64,000 nt of DNA from Micropterix aruncella (Eukaryota; Arthropoda; Insecta; Lepidoptera; Micropterigidae). Positions within the stretch are counted from its first letter, which is position 1; each line of letters starts with the position of its first letter. Where the stretch lies: contig CALYMY010000049.1 in assembly GCA_944548615.1 (NCBI GenBank), positions 124,001-188,000 of the forward strand, in the 5' to 3' direction. The notes beneath the pieces are model-generated. The model was not told where the DNA came from and made no database searches. It worked only from the letters and a program-made list of their open reading frames with translations. Of the stretch, positions 22,265-35,981 are shown one piece after another. A program made the position numbers and the translations under genes.

Positions 22265-22511
22265 ATTGTCTCTTCTCGTTGATCAAAGGCACTGAAAATG
22301 AAAATGAAAAAGCACAGATTAAATAGTATTGAAAAGTAATTAAAGAAGAAGAAGAAGACGAGATAAAAAGCAGAAGCAATGAAATGAAAAGCGTTCTAAA
22401 ACCCTATCTTTTGACACCTCGCTTGTGTGTATATGATAAAATAAAGAATATAATATTTAATTTATTAAACGAAGCCGCGGGAAAAATACTAAAACTCCCT
22501 TGGCTCGGATC

Positions 22512-22681
22512 GCTACTATTGAAAACAAACATCGTAAAATCGATAAATAAACTTTCGCAAGTATGACGAGGGCTGAAGTTACCATAGAAACAGAAATCGT
22601 TAAATCGATAAATATTCTATTGCGAGTCGGGCCACCGCCTGAGCTCGTTACTATGGAAACAAAACCGTTAAATCGATAAAT
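22512..22681 (-). promoter_or_regulatory. Triple X-box/ATCGATAA module (U6)
   Basis: Intact, identical to U1; 22682-22848 without recognised content. Confidence 0.5.
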
Positions 22682-22848
22682 CAATATACCTATACAGATA
22701 TTAAATCGTCTATAATTCCGTTAATATTACTCAGATTTGAAAATTAAAAGAAGCGTTAGATGCGCAAAGCAAAACTCTATTAGATAATAATAAACAGGGA
22801 GGACTATTGATGCCTTTTAGCGCAATAGCCCTCAAACGTCGGAAGCCA

Positions 22849-24719
22849 ATTTATTTCGAAAAATGTGATTTTTTCATAACAATTTCTATGTTCAAAATGA
22901 AAGTTTATATAAAAAAATTCAAAATGTCAAAATTTCGAAAATGCCATTTCGTAGAGATTTCAAAGGCCTTCGTTCTGTCCGAACACCGTAACGCGTTAGG
23001 TTTACTCTATCTCGATTTATTTCGAAAAATGTGATTTTTTCATAATAATTTCCAAGTTCAAAATGAAAGTTTATATAAAAATTTTCAAAATATCAAAATT
23101 TCAAAAATGCCATTTTGTAGAGCTTAAGCGGGGTGTCGATCTCGCCAAAGACCGCAACGCGGTAGGTTTACTCTATCTCGATTTATTTCGAAAAATGTGA
23201 TTTTTTCATAACAATTTCTATGTTCAAAATGAAAGTTTATATAAAATTTTTCAAAATGTCAAAATTTCGAAAATGCCATTTTGTAGAGATTACCAAGGTC
23301 GTCGTTCTGTCCGAACGCCGTAACGCTATAGGTTTACTCTATCACGATCTTTTTCGAAAAATGTGATTTTTTCATAACAATTTCTATGTTTAAAATGAAA
23401 TTTTATATAAAATTTTTCAAAATGTCAAAATTTCGAAAATGCCATTTTGTAGAGATTACCAAGGCCGTCGTTCTGTCCGAACGCCGTAACGCTATAGGTT
23501 TACTCTATCACGATCTTTTTCGAAAAATGTGATTTTTTCATAATAATTTCTATGTTTAAAATGAAATTTTATATACAATTTTTCAAAATGTCAAAATTTC
23601 AAAAATGCCATTTTGTAGAGCTTAAGCGGGGTGTCGATCTAGCCAAAGACCGCAACGCGGTAGGTTTACTCTATCACGGTCTTTTTCGAAAAATGTCATT
23701 TATTCATAACAATTTCTATGTTCAAAATGAAAGTTTATATAAAAAATTTCAAAATGTCAAAATTTCGAAAATGCCATTTCGTAGAGATTACCAAGGCCGT
23801 GGTTCTGTCCGAACGCCGTAACGCTATAGGTTTACTCTATCACGATCTTTTTCGAAAAATGTGATTTTTTCATTATAATTTCTATGTTTAAAATGAAATT
23901 TTATATAAAATTTTTCAAAATGTCAAAATTTCAAAAATGCCATTTTGTAGAGCTTAAGCGGGGTGTCGATCTCGCCAAAGACCGCAACGCGGTAGGTTTA
24001 CTCTATCTCGATTTATTTCGAAAAATGTGATTTTTTCATAACAATTTCTATGTTCAAAATGAAAGTTTATATAAAAAATTTCAAAATGTCAAAATTTCGA
24101 AAATGCCATTTTGTAGAGATTACCAAGGCCGTCGTTCTGTCCGAACGCCGTAACCCTATAGGTTTACTCTATCACGATCTTTTTCGAAAAATGTGATTTT
24201 TTCATAACAATTTCTATGTTTAAAATGAAATTTTATATAAAATTTTTCAAAATGTCAAAATTTCGAAAATGCCATTTTGTAGAGATTACCAAGGCCGTCG
24301 TTCTGTCCGAACGCCGTAACCCTATAGGTTTACTCTATCACGATCTTTTTCGAAAAATATGATTTTTTCATAATAATTTCTATGTTTAAAATGAAATTTT
24401 ATATAAAATTTTTCAAAAAGTCAAAATTTCAAAAATGCCATTTTGTAGAGCTTAAGCGGGGTGTCGATCTCGCCAAAGACCGCAACGCGGTAGGTTTACT
24501 CTATCTCGTTCTTTTGTGAAAAATGTGATTTTTTCATAACAATTTCTATGTTCAAAATGAAAGTTTATATAAAAAATTTCAAAATGTCAAAATTTCGAAA
24601 ATGCCATTTCGTAGAGATTTCAAAGGCCTTCGTTATGCCCAAACACCGTAACGCGTTTTATTTACTCTATCACGGTCTTTTTCGAAAAATGACATTTATT
24701 CATAACAATTTCTATGTTC
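22849..24719. repeat. 166-bp satellite array, U7 (11 copies)
   Basis: Standard order. Private A-to-C change in the alpha' monomer (TTATATACAATTT at about 23576), which breaks its 18-bp palindrome. Confidence 0.97.
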
Positions 24720-26163
24720 AGGAGTTCCCTCGTCGGGAGCCAACCCTGGGTGCAGCAGCCATGTCATGGTGGAACTTAGTAATTGCCATCATAATGGAAT
24801 GCCTATACCAAATTTCACGTCTCTACGGTTGACCGTTGAGGAGTTCCCTCGTCGGGAGCCAACCCTGGGTGCAGCAGCCATGTCATGGTGGAACTTAGTA
24901 ATTGCCATCATAATGGAATGCCTATACCAAATTTCACGTCTCTACGGTTGACCGTTGAGGAGTTCCCTCGTCGGGAGCCAACCCTGGGTGCAGCAGCGAT
25001 GTCATGGTGGAACTTAGAAATTGCCGTCATAATGGAATGCCTATACCAAAATTTCACGTCTCTACGGTTGACCGTTGAGGAGTTCCCTCGTCGGGAGCCA
25101 ACCCTGGGTGCAGCAGCCATGTCATGGTGGAACTTAGTAATTGCCATCATAATGGAATGCCTATACCAAATTTCACGTCTCTACGGTTGACCGTTGAGGA
25201 GTTCCCTCGTCGGGAGCCAACCCTGGGTGCAGCAGCCATGTCATGGTGGAACTTAGTAATTGCCATCATAATGGAATGCCTATACCAAATTTCACGTCTC
25301 TACGGTTGACCGTTGAGGAGTTCCCTCGTCGGGAGCCAACCCTGGGTGCAGCAGCCATGTCATGGTGGAACTTAGTAATTGCCATCATAATGGAATGCCT
25401 ATACCAAATTTCACGTCTCTACGGTTGACCGTTGAGGAGTTCCCTCGTCGGGAGCCAACCCTGGGTGCAGCAGCCATGTCATGGTGGAACTTAGTAATTG
25501 CCATCATAATGGAATGCCTATACCAAATTTCACGTCTCTACGGTTGACCGTTGAGGAGTTCCCTCGTCGGGAGCCAACCCTGGGTGCAGCAGCGATGTCA
25601 TGGTGGAACTTAGAAATTGCCGTCATAATGGAATGCCTATACCAAATTTCACGTCTCTACGGTTGACCGTTGAGGAGTTCCCTCGTCGGGAGCCAACCCT
25701 GGGTGCAGCAGCCATGTCATGGTGGAACTTAGTAATTGCCATCATAATGGAATGCCTATACCAAATTTCACGTCTCTACGGTTGACCGTTGAGGAGTTCC
25801 CTCGTCGGGAGCCAACCCTGGGTGCAGCAGCCATGTCATGGTGGAACTTAGTAATTGCCATCATAATGGAATGCCTATACCAAATTTCACGTCTCTACGG
25901 TTGACCGTTGAGGAGTTCCCTCGTCGGGAGCCAACCCTGGGTGCAGCAGCCATGTCATGGTGGAACTTAGTAATTGCCATCATAATGGAATGCCTATACC
26001 AAATTTCACGTCTCTACGGTTGACCGTTGAGAAGTTCCCTCGTCGGGAGCCAACCCTGGGTGCAGCAGCCATGTCATGGTGGAACTTAGTAATTGCCATC
26101 ATAATGGAATGCCTATACCAAATTTCACGTCTCTACGGTTGACCGTTGAGGAGTTCCCTCGTC
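24720..26163. repeat. 119-bp satellite array, U7 (12 copies)
   Basis: B at 3 and 8. Monomer 3 carries the same extra A as U6 (about 25050), but the full copy number of 12 is kept. Confidence 0.97.
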
Positions 26164-26295
26164 CTTGTCACGTACCTCTTTCCGTAGGTTGTTTACTCCT
26201 TTTAATTCGTTTAACGCCTCGCGGGCAATATCTCTGGCTCTTTCCGGTATTTCTTCGAAATTCCGAAACGGCACTTCTATTTCTGTGGTCTCCAT
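26125..26295 (-). CDS. Putative 5' coding exon frame (U7)
   Basis: Unchanged from U1; exon 26322-26176. Confidence 0.42.
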   Translation of the reverse strand: METTEIEVPFRNFEEIPERARDIAREALNELKGVNNLRKEVRDKDEGTPQRSTVET

Positions 26296-26542
26296 ATTGT
26301 CTCTTCTCGTTGATCAAAGGCACTGAAAATGAAAATGAAAAAGCACAGATTAAATAGTATTGAAAAGTAATTAAAGAAGAAGAAGAAGACGAGATAAAAA
26401 GCAGAAGCAATGAAATGAAAAGCGTTCTAAAACCCTATCTTTTGACACCTCGCTTGTGTGTATATGATAAAATAAAGAATATAATATTTAATTTATTAAA
26501 CGAAGCCGCGGGAAAAATACTAAAACTCCCTTGGCTCGGATC

Positions 26543-26712
26543 GCTACTATTGAAAACAAACATCGTAAAATCGATAAATAAACTTTCGCAAGTATGACGA
26601 GGGCTGAAGTTACCATAGAAACAGAAATCGTTAAATCGATAAATATTCTATTGCGAGTCGGGCCACCGCCTGAGCTCGTTACTATGGAAACAAAACCGTT
26701 AAATCGATAAAT
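26543..26712 (-). promoter_or_regulatory. Triple X-box/ATCGATAA module (U7)
   Basis: Intact, identical to U1; 26713-26879 without recognised content. Confidence 0.5.
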
Positions 26713-26879
26713 CAATATACCTATACAGATATTAAATCGTCTATAATTCCGTTAATATTACTCAGATTTGAAAATTAAAAGAAGCGTTAGATGCGCAAAG
26801 CAAAACTCTATTAGATAATAATAAACAGGGAGGACTATTGATGCCTTTTAGCGCAATAGCCCTCAAACGTCGGAAGCCA

Positions 26880-28750
26880 ATTTATTTCGAAAAATGTGAT
26901 TTTTTCATAACAATTTCTATGTTCAAAATGAAAGTTTATATAAAAAAATTCAAAATGTCAAAATTTCGAAAATGCCATTTCGTAGAGATTTCAAAGGCCT
27001 TCGTTCTGTCCGAACACCGTAACGCGTTAGGTTTACTCTATCTCGATTTATTTCGAAAAATGTGATTTTTTCATAATAATTTCCAAGTTCAAAATGAAAG
27101 TTTATATAAAAATTTTCAAAATATCAAAATTTCAAAAATGCCATTTTGTAGAGCTTAAGCGGGGTGTCGATCTCGCCAAAGACCGCAACGCGGTAGGTTT
27201 ACTCTATCTCGATTTATTTCGAAAAATGTGATTTTTTCATAACAATTTCTATGTTCAAAATGAAAGTTTATATAAAATTTTTCAAAATGTCAAAATTTCG
27301 AAAATGCCATTTTGTAGAGATTACCAAGGTCGTCGTTCTGTCCGAACGCCGTAACGCTATAGGTTTACTCTATCACGATCTTTTTCGAAAAATGTGATTT
27401 TTTCATAACAATTTCTATGTTTAAAATGAAATTTTATATAAAATTTTTCAAAATGTCAAAATTTCGAAAATGCCATTTTGTAGAGATTACCAAGGCCGTC
27501 GTTCTGTCCGAACGCCGTAACGCTATAGGTTTACTCTATCACGATCTTTTTCGAAAAATGTGATTTTTTCATAATAATTTCTATGTTTAAAATGAAATTT
27601 TATATAAAATTTTTCAAAATGTCAAAATTTCAAAAATGCCATTTTGTAGAGCTTAAGCGGGGTGTCGATCTAGCCAAAGACCGCAACGCGGTAGGTTTAC
27701 TCTATCACGGTCTTTTTCGAAAAATGTCATTTATTCATAACAATTTCTATGTTCAAAATGAAAGTTTATATAAAAAATTTCAAAATGTCAAAATTTCGAA
27801 AATGCCATTTCGTAGAGATTACCAAGGCCGTGGTTCTGTCCGAACGCCGTAACGCTATAGGTTTACTCTATCACGATCTTTTTCGAAAAATGTGATTTTT
27901 TCATTATAATTTCTATGTTTAAAATGAAATTTTATATAAAATTTTTCAAAATGTCAAAATTTCAAAAATGCCATTTTGTAGAGCTTAAGCGGGGTGTCGA
28001 TCTCGCCAAAGACCGCAACGCGGTAGGTTTACTCTATCTCGATTTATTTCGAAAAATGTGATTTTTTCATAACAATTTCTATGTTCAAAATGAAAGTTTA
28101 TATAAAATTTTTCAAAATGTCAAAATTTCGAAAATGCCATTTTGTAGAGATTACCAAGGTCGTCGTTCTGTCCGAACGCCGTAACCCTATAGGTTTACTC
28201 TATCACGATCTTTTTCGAAAAATGTGATTTTTTCATAACAATTTCTATGTTTAAAATGAAATTTTATATAAAATTTTTCAAAATGTCAAAATTTCGAAAA
28301 TGCCATTTTGTAGAGATTACCAAGGCCGTCGTTCTGTCCGAACGCCGTAACCCTATAGGTTTACTCTATCACGATCTTTTTCGAAAAATATGATTTTTTC
28401 ATAATAATTTCTATGTTTAAAATGAAATTTTATATAAAATTTTTCAAAAAGTCAAAATTTCAAAAATGCCATTTTGTAGAGCTTAAGCGGGGTGTCGATC
28501 TCGCCAAAGACCGCAACGCGGTAGGTTTACTCTATCTCGTTCTTTTGTGAAAAATGTGATTTTTTCATAACAATTTCTATGTTCAAAATGAAAGTTTATA
28601 TAAAAAATTTCAAAATGTCAAAATTTCGAAAATGCCATTTCGTAGAGATTTCAAAGGCCTTCGTTATGCCCAAACACCGTAACGCGTTTTATTTACTCTA
28701 TCACGGTCTTTTTCGAAAAATGACATTTATTCATAACAATTTCTATGTTC
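26880..28750. repeat. 166-bp satellite array, U8 (11 copies, conversion tract)
   Basis: Standard order, but monomer 8 (about 28080-28200) carries the left-hand features of monomer 3 (TATATAAAATTTTTCAAAATG and AAGGTCGTCG) while keeping GTAACCCTATAGG on its right. This is a mosaic between equivalent positions of the two five-monomer blocks. Confidence 0.96.
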
Positions 28751-30193
28751 AGGAGTTCCCTCGTCGGGAGCCAACCCTGGGTGCAGCAGCCATGTCATGG
28801 TGGAACTTAGTAATTGCCATCATAATGGAATGCCTATACCAAATTTCACGTCTCTACGGTTGACCGTTGAGGAGTTCCCTCGTCGGGAGCCAACCCTGGG
28901 TGCAGCAGCCATGTCATGGTGGAACTTAGTAATTGCCATCATAATGGAATGCCTATACCAAATTTCACGTCTCTACGGTTGACCGTTGAGGAGTTCCCTC
29001 GTCGGGAGCCAACCCTGGGTGCAGCAGCGATGTCATGGTGGAACTTAGAAATTGCCGTCATAATGGAATGCCTATACCAAATTTCACGTCTCTACGGTTG
29101 ACCGTTGAGGAGTTCCCTCGTCGGGAGCCAACCCTGGGTGCAGCAGCCATGTCATGGTGGAACTTAGTAATTGCCATCATAATGGAATGCCTATACCAAA
29201 TTTCACGTCTCTACGGTTGACCGTTGAGGAGTTCCCTCGTCGGGAGCCAACCCTGGGTGCAGCAGCCATGTCATGGTGGAACTTAGTAATTGCCATCATA
29301 ATGGAATGCCTATACCAAATTTCACGTCTCTACGGTTGACCGTTGAGGAGTTCCCTCGTCGGGAGCCAACCCTGGGTGCAGCAGCCATGTCATGGTGGAA
29401 CTTAGTAATTGCCATCATAATGGAATGCCTATACCAAATTTCACGTCTCTACGGTTGACCGTTGAGGAGTTCCCTCGTCGGGAGCCAACCCTGGGTGCAG
29501 CAGCCATGTCATGGTGGAACTTAGTAATTGCCATCATAATGGAATGCCTATACCAAATTTCACGTCTCTACGGTTGACCGTTGAGGAGTTCCCTCGTCGG
29601 GAGCCAACCCTGGGTGCAGCAGCGATGTCATGGTGGAACTTAGAAATTGCCGTCATAATGGAATGCCTATACCAAATTTCACGTCTCTACGGTTGACCGT
29701 TGAGGAGTTCCCTCGTCGGGAGCCAACCCTGGGTGCAGCAGCCATGTCATGGTGGAACTTAGTAATTGCCATCATAATGGAATGCCTATACCAAATTTCA
29801 CGTCTCTACGGTTGACCGTTGAGGAGTTCCCTCGTCGGGAGCCAACCCTGGGTGCAGCAGCCATGTCATGGTGGAACTTAGTAATTGCCATCATAATGGA
29901 ATGCCTATACCAAATTTCACGTCTCTACGGTTGACCGTTGAGGAGTTCCCTCGTCGGGAGCCAACCCTGGGTGCAGCAGCCATGTCATGGTGGAACTTAG
30001 TAATTGCCATCATAATGGAATGCCTATACCAAATTTCACGTCTCTACGGTTGACCGTTGAGAAGTTCCCTCGTCGGGAGCCAACCCTGGGTGCAGCAGCC
30101 ATGTCATGGTGGAACTTAGTAATTGCCATCATAATGGAATGCCTATACCAAATTTCACGTCTCTACGGTTGACCGTTGAGGAGTTCCCTCGTC
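28751..30193. repeat. 119-bp satellite array, U8 (12 copies)
   Basis: Standard form, B at 3 and 8. It lacks the extra A of U6 and U7. Confidence 0.97.
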
Positions 30194-30325
30194 CTTGTCA
30201 CGTACCTCTTTCCGTAGGTTGTTTACTCCTTTTAATTCGTTTAACGCCTCGCGGGCAATATCTCTGGCTCTTTCCGGTATTTCTTCGAAATTCCGAAACG
30301 GCACTTCTATTTCTGTGGTCTCCAT
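30155..30325 (-). CDS. Putative 5' coding exon frame (U8)
   Basis: Unchanged from U1; exon 30352-30206. Confidence 0.42.
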   Translation of the reverse strand: METTEIEVPFRNFEEIPERARDIAREALNELKGVNNLRKEVRDKDEGTPQRSTVET

Positions 30326-30572
30326 ATTGTCTCTTCTCGTTGATCAAAGGCACTGAAAATGAAAATGAAAAAGCACAGATTAAATAGTATTGAAAAGTAA
30401 TTAAAGAAGAAGAAGAAGACGAGATAAAAAGCAGAAGCAATGAAATGAAAAGCGTTCTAAAACCCTATCTTTTGACACCTCGCTTGTGTGTATATGATAA
30501 AATAAAGAATATAATATTTAATTTATTAAACGAAGCCGCGGGAAAAATACTAAAACTCCCTTGGCTCGGATC

Positions 30573-30742
30573 GCTACTATTGAAAACAAACATCGTAAAA
30601 TCGATAAATAAACTTTCGCAAGTATGACGAGGGCTGAAGTTACCATAGAAACAGAAATCGTTAAATCGATAAATATTCTATTGCGAGTCGGGCCACCGCC
30701 TGAGCTCGTTACTATGGAAACAAAACCGTTAAATCGATAAAT
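30573..30742 (-). promoter_or_regulatory. Triple X-box/ATCGATAA module (U8)
   Basis: Intact, identical to U1; 30743-30909 without recognised content. Confidence 0.5.
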
Positions 30743-30909
30743 CAATATACCTATACAGATATTAAATCGTCTATAATTCCGTTAATATTACTCAGATTTG
30801 AAAATTAAAAGAAGCGTTAGATGCGCAAAGCAAAACTCTATTAGATAATAATAAACAGGGAGGACTATTGATGCCTTTTAGCGCAATAGCCCTCAAACGT
30901 CGGAAGCCA

Positions 30910-32780
30910 ATTTATTTCGAAAAATGTGATTTTTTCATAACAATTTCTATGTTCAAAATGAAAGTTTATATAAAAAAATTCAAAATGTCAAAATTTCGAA
31001 AATGCCATTTCGTAGAGATTTCAAAGGCCTTCGTTCTGTCCGAACACCGTAACGCGTTAGGTTTACTCTATCTCGATTTATTTCGAAAAATGTGATTTTT
31101 TCATAATAATTTCCAAGTTCAAAATGAAAGTTTATATAAAAATTTTCAAAATATCAAAATTTCAAAAATGCCATTTTGTAGAGCTTAAGCGGGGTGTCGA
31201 TCTCGCCAAAGACCGCAACGCGGTAGGTTTACTCTATCTCGATTTATTTCGAAAAATGTGATTTTTTCATAACAATTTCTATGTTCAAAATGAAAGTTTA
31301 TATAAAATTTTTCAAAATGTCAAAATTTCGAAAATGCCATTTTGTAGAGATTACCAAGGTCGTCGTTCTGTCCGAACGCCGTAACGCTATAGGTTTACTC
31401 TATCACGATCTTTTTCGAAAAATGTGATTTTTTCATAACAATTTCTATGTTTAAAATGAAATTTTATATAAAATTTTTCAAAATGTCAAAATTTCGAAAA
31501 TGCCATTTTGTAGAGATTACCAAGGCCGTCGTTCTGTCCGAACGCCGTAACGCTATAGGTTTACTCTATCACGATCTTTTTCGAAAAATGTGATTTTTTC
31601 ATAATAATTTCTATGTTTAAAATGAAATTTTATATAAAATTTTTCAAAATGTCAAAATTTCAAAAATGCCATTTTGTAGAGCTTAAGCGGGGTGTCGATC
31701 TAGCCAAAGACCGCAACGCGGTAGGTTTACTCTATCACGGTCTTTTTCGAAAAATGTCATTTATTCATAACAATTTCTATGTTCAAAATGAAAGTTTATA
31801 TAAAAAATTTCAAAATGTCAAAATTTCGAAAATGCCATTTCGTAGAGATTACCAAGGCCGTGGTTCTGTCCGAACGCCGTAACGCTATAGGTTTACTCTA
31901 TCACGATCTTTTTCGAAAAATGTGATTTTTTCATTATAATTTCTATGTTTAAAATGAAATTTTATATAAAATTTTTCAAAATGTCAAAATTTCAAAAATG
32001 CCATTTTGTAGAGCTTAAGCGGGGTGTCGATCTCGCCAAAGACCGCAACGCGGTAGGTTTACTCTATCTCGATTTATTTCGAAAAATGTGATTTTTTCAT
32101 AACAATTTCTATGTTCAAAATGAAAGTTTATATAAAAAATTTCAAAATGTCAAAATTTCGAAAATGCCATTTTGTAGAGATTACCAAGGCCGTCGTTCTG
32201 TCCGAACGCCGTAACCCTATAGGTTTACTCTATCACGATCTTTTTCGAAAAATGTGATTTTTTCATAACAATTTCTATGTTTAAAATGAAATTTTATATA
32301 AAATTTTTCAAAATGTCAAAATTTCGAAAATGCCATTTTGTAGAGATTACCAAGGCCGTCGTTCTGTCCGAACGCCGTAACCCTATAGGTTTACTCTATC
32401 ACGATCTTTTTCGAAAAATATGATTTTTTCATAATAATTTCTATGTTTAAAATGAAATTTTATATAAAATTTTTCAAAAAGTCAAAATTTCAAAAATGCC
32501 ATTTTGTAGAGCTTAAGCGGGGTGTCGATCTCGCCAAAGACCGCAACGCGGTAGGTTTACTCTATCTCGTTCTTTTGTGAAAAATGTGATTTTTTCATAA
32601 CAATTTCTATGTTCAAAATGAAAGTTTATATAAAAAATTTCAAAATGTCAAAATTTCGAAAATGCCATTTCGTAGAGATTTCAAAGGCCTTCGTTATGCC
32701 CAAACACCGTAACGCGTTTTATTTACTCTATCACGGTCTTTTTCGAAAAATGACATTTATTCATAACAATTTCTATGTTC
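30910..32780. repeat. 166-bp satellite array, U9 (11 copies)
   Basis: Standard order, with the usual monomer 8 form (AAGGCCGTCG), unlike U8. Confidence 0.97.
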
Positions 32781-34224
32781 AGGAGTTCCCTCGTCGGGAG
32801 CCAACCCTGGGTGCAGCAGCCATGTCATGGTGGAACTTAGTAATTGCCATCATAATGGAATGCCTATACCAAATTTCACGTCTCTACGGTTGACCGTTGA
32901 GGAGTTCCCTCGTCGGGAGCCAACCCTGGGTGCAGCAGCCATGTCATGGTGGAACTTAGTAATTGCCATCATAATGGAATGCCTATACCAAATTTCACGT
33001 CTCTACGGTTGACCGTTGAGGAGTTCCCTCGTCGGGAGCCAACCCTGGGTGCAGCAGCGATGTCATGGTGGAACTTAGAAATTGCCGTCATAATGGAATG
33101 CCTATACCAAATTTCACGTCTCTACGGTTGACCGTTGAGGAGTTCCCTCGTCGGGAGCCAACCCTGGGTGCAGCAGCCATGTCATGGTGGAACTTAGTAA
33201 TTGCCATCATAATGGAATGCCTATACCAAATTTCACGTCTCTACGGTTGACCGTTGAGGAGTTCCCTCGTCGGGAGCCAACCCTGGGTGCAGCAGCCATG
33301 TCATGGTGGAACTTAGTAATTGCCATCATAATGGAATGCCTATACCAAATTTCACGTCTCTACGGTTGACCGTTGAGGAGTTCCCTCGTCGGGAGCCAAC
33401 CCTGGGTGCAGCAGCCATGTCATGGTGAGAACTTAGTAATTGCCATCATAATGGAATGCCTATACCAAATTTCACGTCTCTACGGTTGACCGTTGAGGAG
33501 TTCCCTCGTCGGGAGCCAACCCTGGGTGCAGCAGCCATGTCATGGTGGAACTTAGTAATTGCCATCATAATGGAATGCCTATACCAAATTTCACGTCTCT
33601 ACGGTTGACCGTTGAGGAGTTCCCTCGTCGGGAGCCAACCCTGGGTGCAGCAGCGATGTCATGGTGGAACTTAGAAATTGCCGTCATAATGGAATGCCTA
33701 TACCAAATTTCACGTCTCTACGGTTGACCGTTGAGGAGTTCCCTCGTCGGGAGCCAACCCTGGGTGCAGCAGCCATGTCATGGTGGAACTTAGTAATTGC
33801 CATCATAATGGAATGCCTATACCAAATTTCACGTCTCTACGGTTGACCGTTGAGGAGTTCCCTCGTCGGGAGCCAACCCTGGGTGCAGCAGCCATGTCAT
33901 GGTGGAACTTAGTAATTGCCATCATAATGGAATGCCTATACCAAATTTCACGTCTCTACGGTTGACCGTTGAGGAGTTCCCTCGTCGGGAGCCAACCCTG
34001 GGTGCAGCAGCCATGTCATGGTGGAACTTAGTAATTGCCATCATAATGGAATGCCTATACCAAATTTCACGTCTCTACGGTTGACCGTTGAGAAGTTCCC
34101 TCGTCGGGAGCCAACCCTGGGTGCAGCAGCCATGTCATGGTGGAACTTAGTAATTGCCATCATAATGGAATGCCTATACCAAATTTCACGTCTCTACGGT
34201 TGACCGTTGAGGAGTTCCCTCGTC
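32781..34224. repeat. 119-bp satellite array, U9 (12 copies)
   Basis: B at 3 and 8. Monomer 6 has a one-base insertion (CATGGTGAGAACTTAG, about 33427). Confidence 0.97.
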
Positions 34225-34356
34225 CTTGTCACGTACCTCTTTCCGTAGGTTGTTTACTCCTTTTAATTCGTTTAACGCCTCGCGGGCAATATCTCTGGCT
34301 CTTTCCGGTATTTCTTCGAAATTCCGAAACGGCACTTCTATTTCTGTGGTCTCCAT
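34186..34356 (-). CDS. Putative 5' coding exon frame (U9)
   Basis: Unchanged from U1; exon 34383-34237. Confidence 0.42.
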   Translation of the reverse strand: METTEIEVPFRNFEEIPERARDIAREALNELKGVNNLRKEVRDKDEGTPQRSTVET

Positions 34357-34603
34357 ATTGTCTCTTCTCGTTGATCAAAGGCACTGAAAATGAAAATGAA
34401 AAAGCACAGATTAAATAGTATTGAAAAGTAATTAAAGAAGAAGAAGAAGACGAGATAAAAAGCAGAAGCAATGAAATGAAAAGCGTTCTAAAACCCTATC
34501 TTTTGACACCTCGCTTGTGTGTATATGATAAAATAAAGAATATAATATTTAATTTATTAAACGAAGCCGCGGGAAAAATACTAAAACTCCCTTGGCTCGG
34601 ATC

Positions 34604-34773
34604 GCTACTATTGAAAACAAACATCGTAAAATCGATAAATAAACTTTCGCAAGTATGACGAGGGCTGAAGTTACCATAGAAACAGAAATCGTTAAATCGA
34701 TAAATATTCTATTGCGAGTCGGGCCACCGCCTGAGCTCGTTACTATGGAAACAAAACCGTTAAATCGATAAAT
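34604..34773 (-). promoter_or_regulatory. Triple X-box/ATCGATAA module (U9)
   Basis: Intact, identical to U1; 34774-34940 without recognised content. Confidence 0.5.
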
Positions 34774-34940
34774 CAATATACCTATACAGATATTAAATCG
34801 TCTATAATTCCGTTAATATTACTCAGATTTGAAAATTAAAAGAAGCGTTAGATGCGCAAAGCAAAACTCTATTAGATAATAATAAACAGGGAGGACTATT
34901 GATGCCTTTTAGCGCAATAGCCCTCAAACGTCGGAAGCCA

Positions 34941-35981
34941 ATTTATTTCGAAAAATGTGATTTTTTCATAACAATTTCTATGTTCAAAATGAAAGTTTAT
35001 ATAAAAAAATTCAAAATGTCAAAATTTCGAAAATGCCATTTCGTAGAGATTTCAAAGGCCTTCGTTCTGTCCGAACACCGTAACGCGTTAGGTTTACTCT
35101 ATCTCGATTTATTTCGAAAAATGTGATTTTTTCATAATAATTTCCAAGTTCAAAATGAAAGTTTATATAAAAATTTTCAAAATATCAAAATTTCAAAAAT
35201 GCCATTTTGTAGAGCTTAAGCGGGGTGTCGATCTCGCCAAAGACCGCAACGCGGTAGGTTTACTCTATCTCGATTTATTTCGAAAAATGTGATTTTTTCA
35301 TAACAATTTCTATGTTCAAAATGAAAGTTTATATAAAATTTTTCAAAATGTCAAAATTTCGAAAATGCCATTTTGTAGAGATTACCAAGGTCGTCGTTCT
35401 GTCCGAACGCCGTAACGCTATAGGTTTACTCTATCACGATCTTTTTCGAAAAATGTGATTTTTTCATAACAATTTCTATGTTTAAAATGAAATTTTATAT
35501 AAAATTTTTCAAAATGTCAAAATTTCGAAAATGCCATTTTGTAGAGATTACCAAGGCCGTCGTTCTGTCCGAACGCCGTAACGCTATAGGTTTACTCTAT
35601 CACGATCTTTTTCGAAAAATGTGATTTTTTCATAATAATTTCTATGTTTAAAATGAAATTTTATATAAAATTTTTCAAAAAGTCAAAATTTCAAAAATGC
35701 CATTTTGTAGAGCTTAAGCGGGGTGTCGATCTCGCCAAAGACCGCAACGCGGTAGGTTTACTCTATCTCGTTCTTTTGTGAAAAATGTGATTTTTTCATA
35801 ACAATTTCTATGTTCAAAATGAAAGTTTATATAAAAAATTTCAAAATGTCAAAATTTCGAAAATGCCATTTCGTAGAGATTTCAAAGGCCTTCGTTATGC
35901 CCAAACACCGTAACGCGTTTTATTTACTCTATCACGGTCTTTTTCGAAAAATGACATTTATTCATAACAATTTCTATGTTC
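34941..35981. repeat. 166-bp satellite array, U10 (6 copies, 830-bp deletion)
   Basis: Only gamma, alpha, beta, beta, alpha'', gamma' remain (1,041 bp). The two betas are of the first block (GTAACGCTATAGG), and the next monomer is already alpha'' of the second block (AAAAAGTCAAAATTTC and CTCGTTCTTTTG). The missing length is exactly five monomers. The breakpoint therefore joins alpha' of block one to alpha'' of block two, between about 35640 and 35680. Confidence 0.97.
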
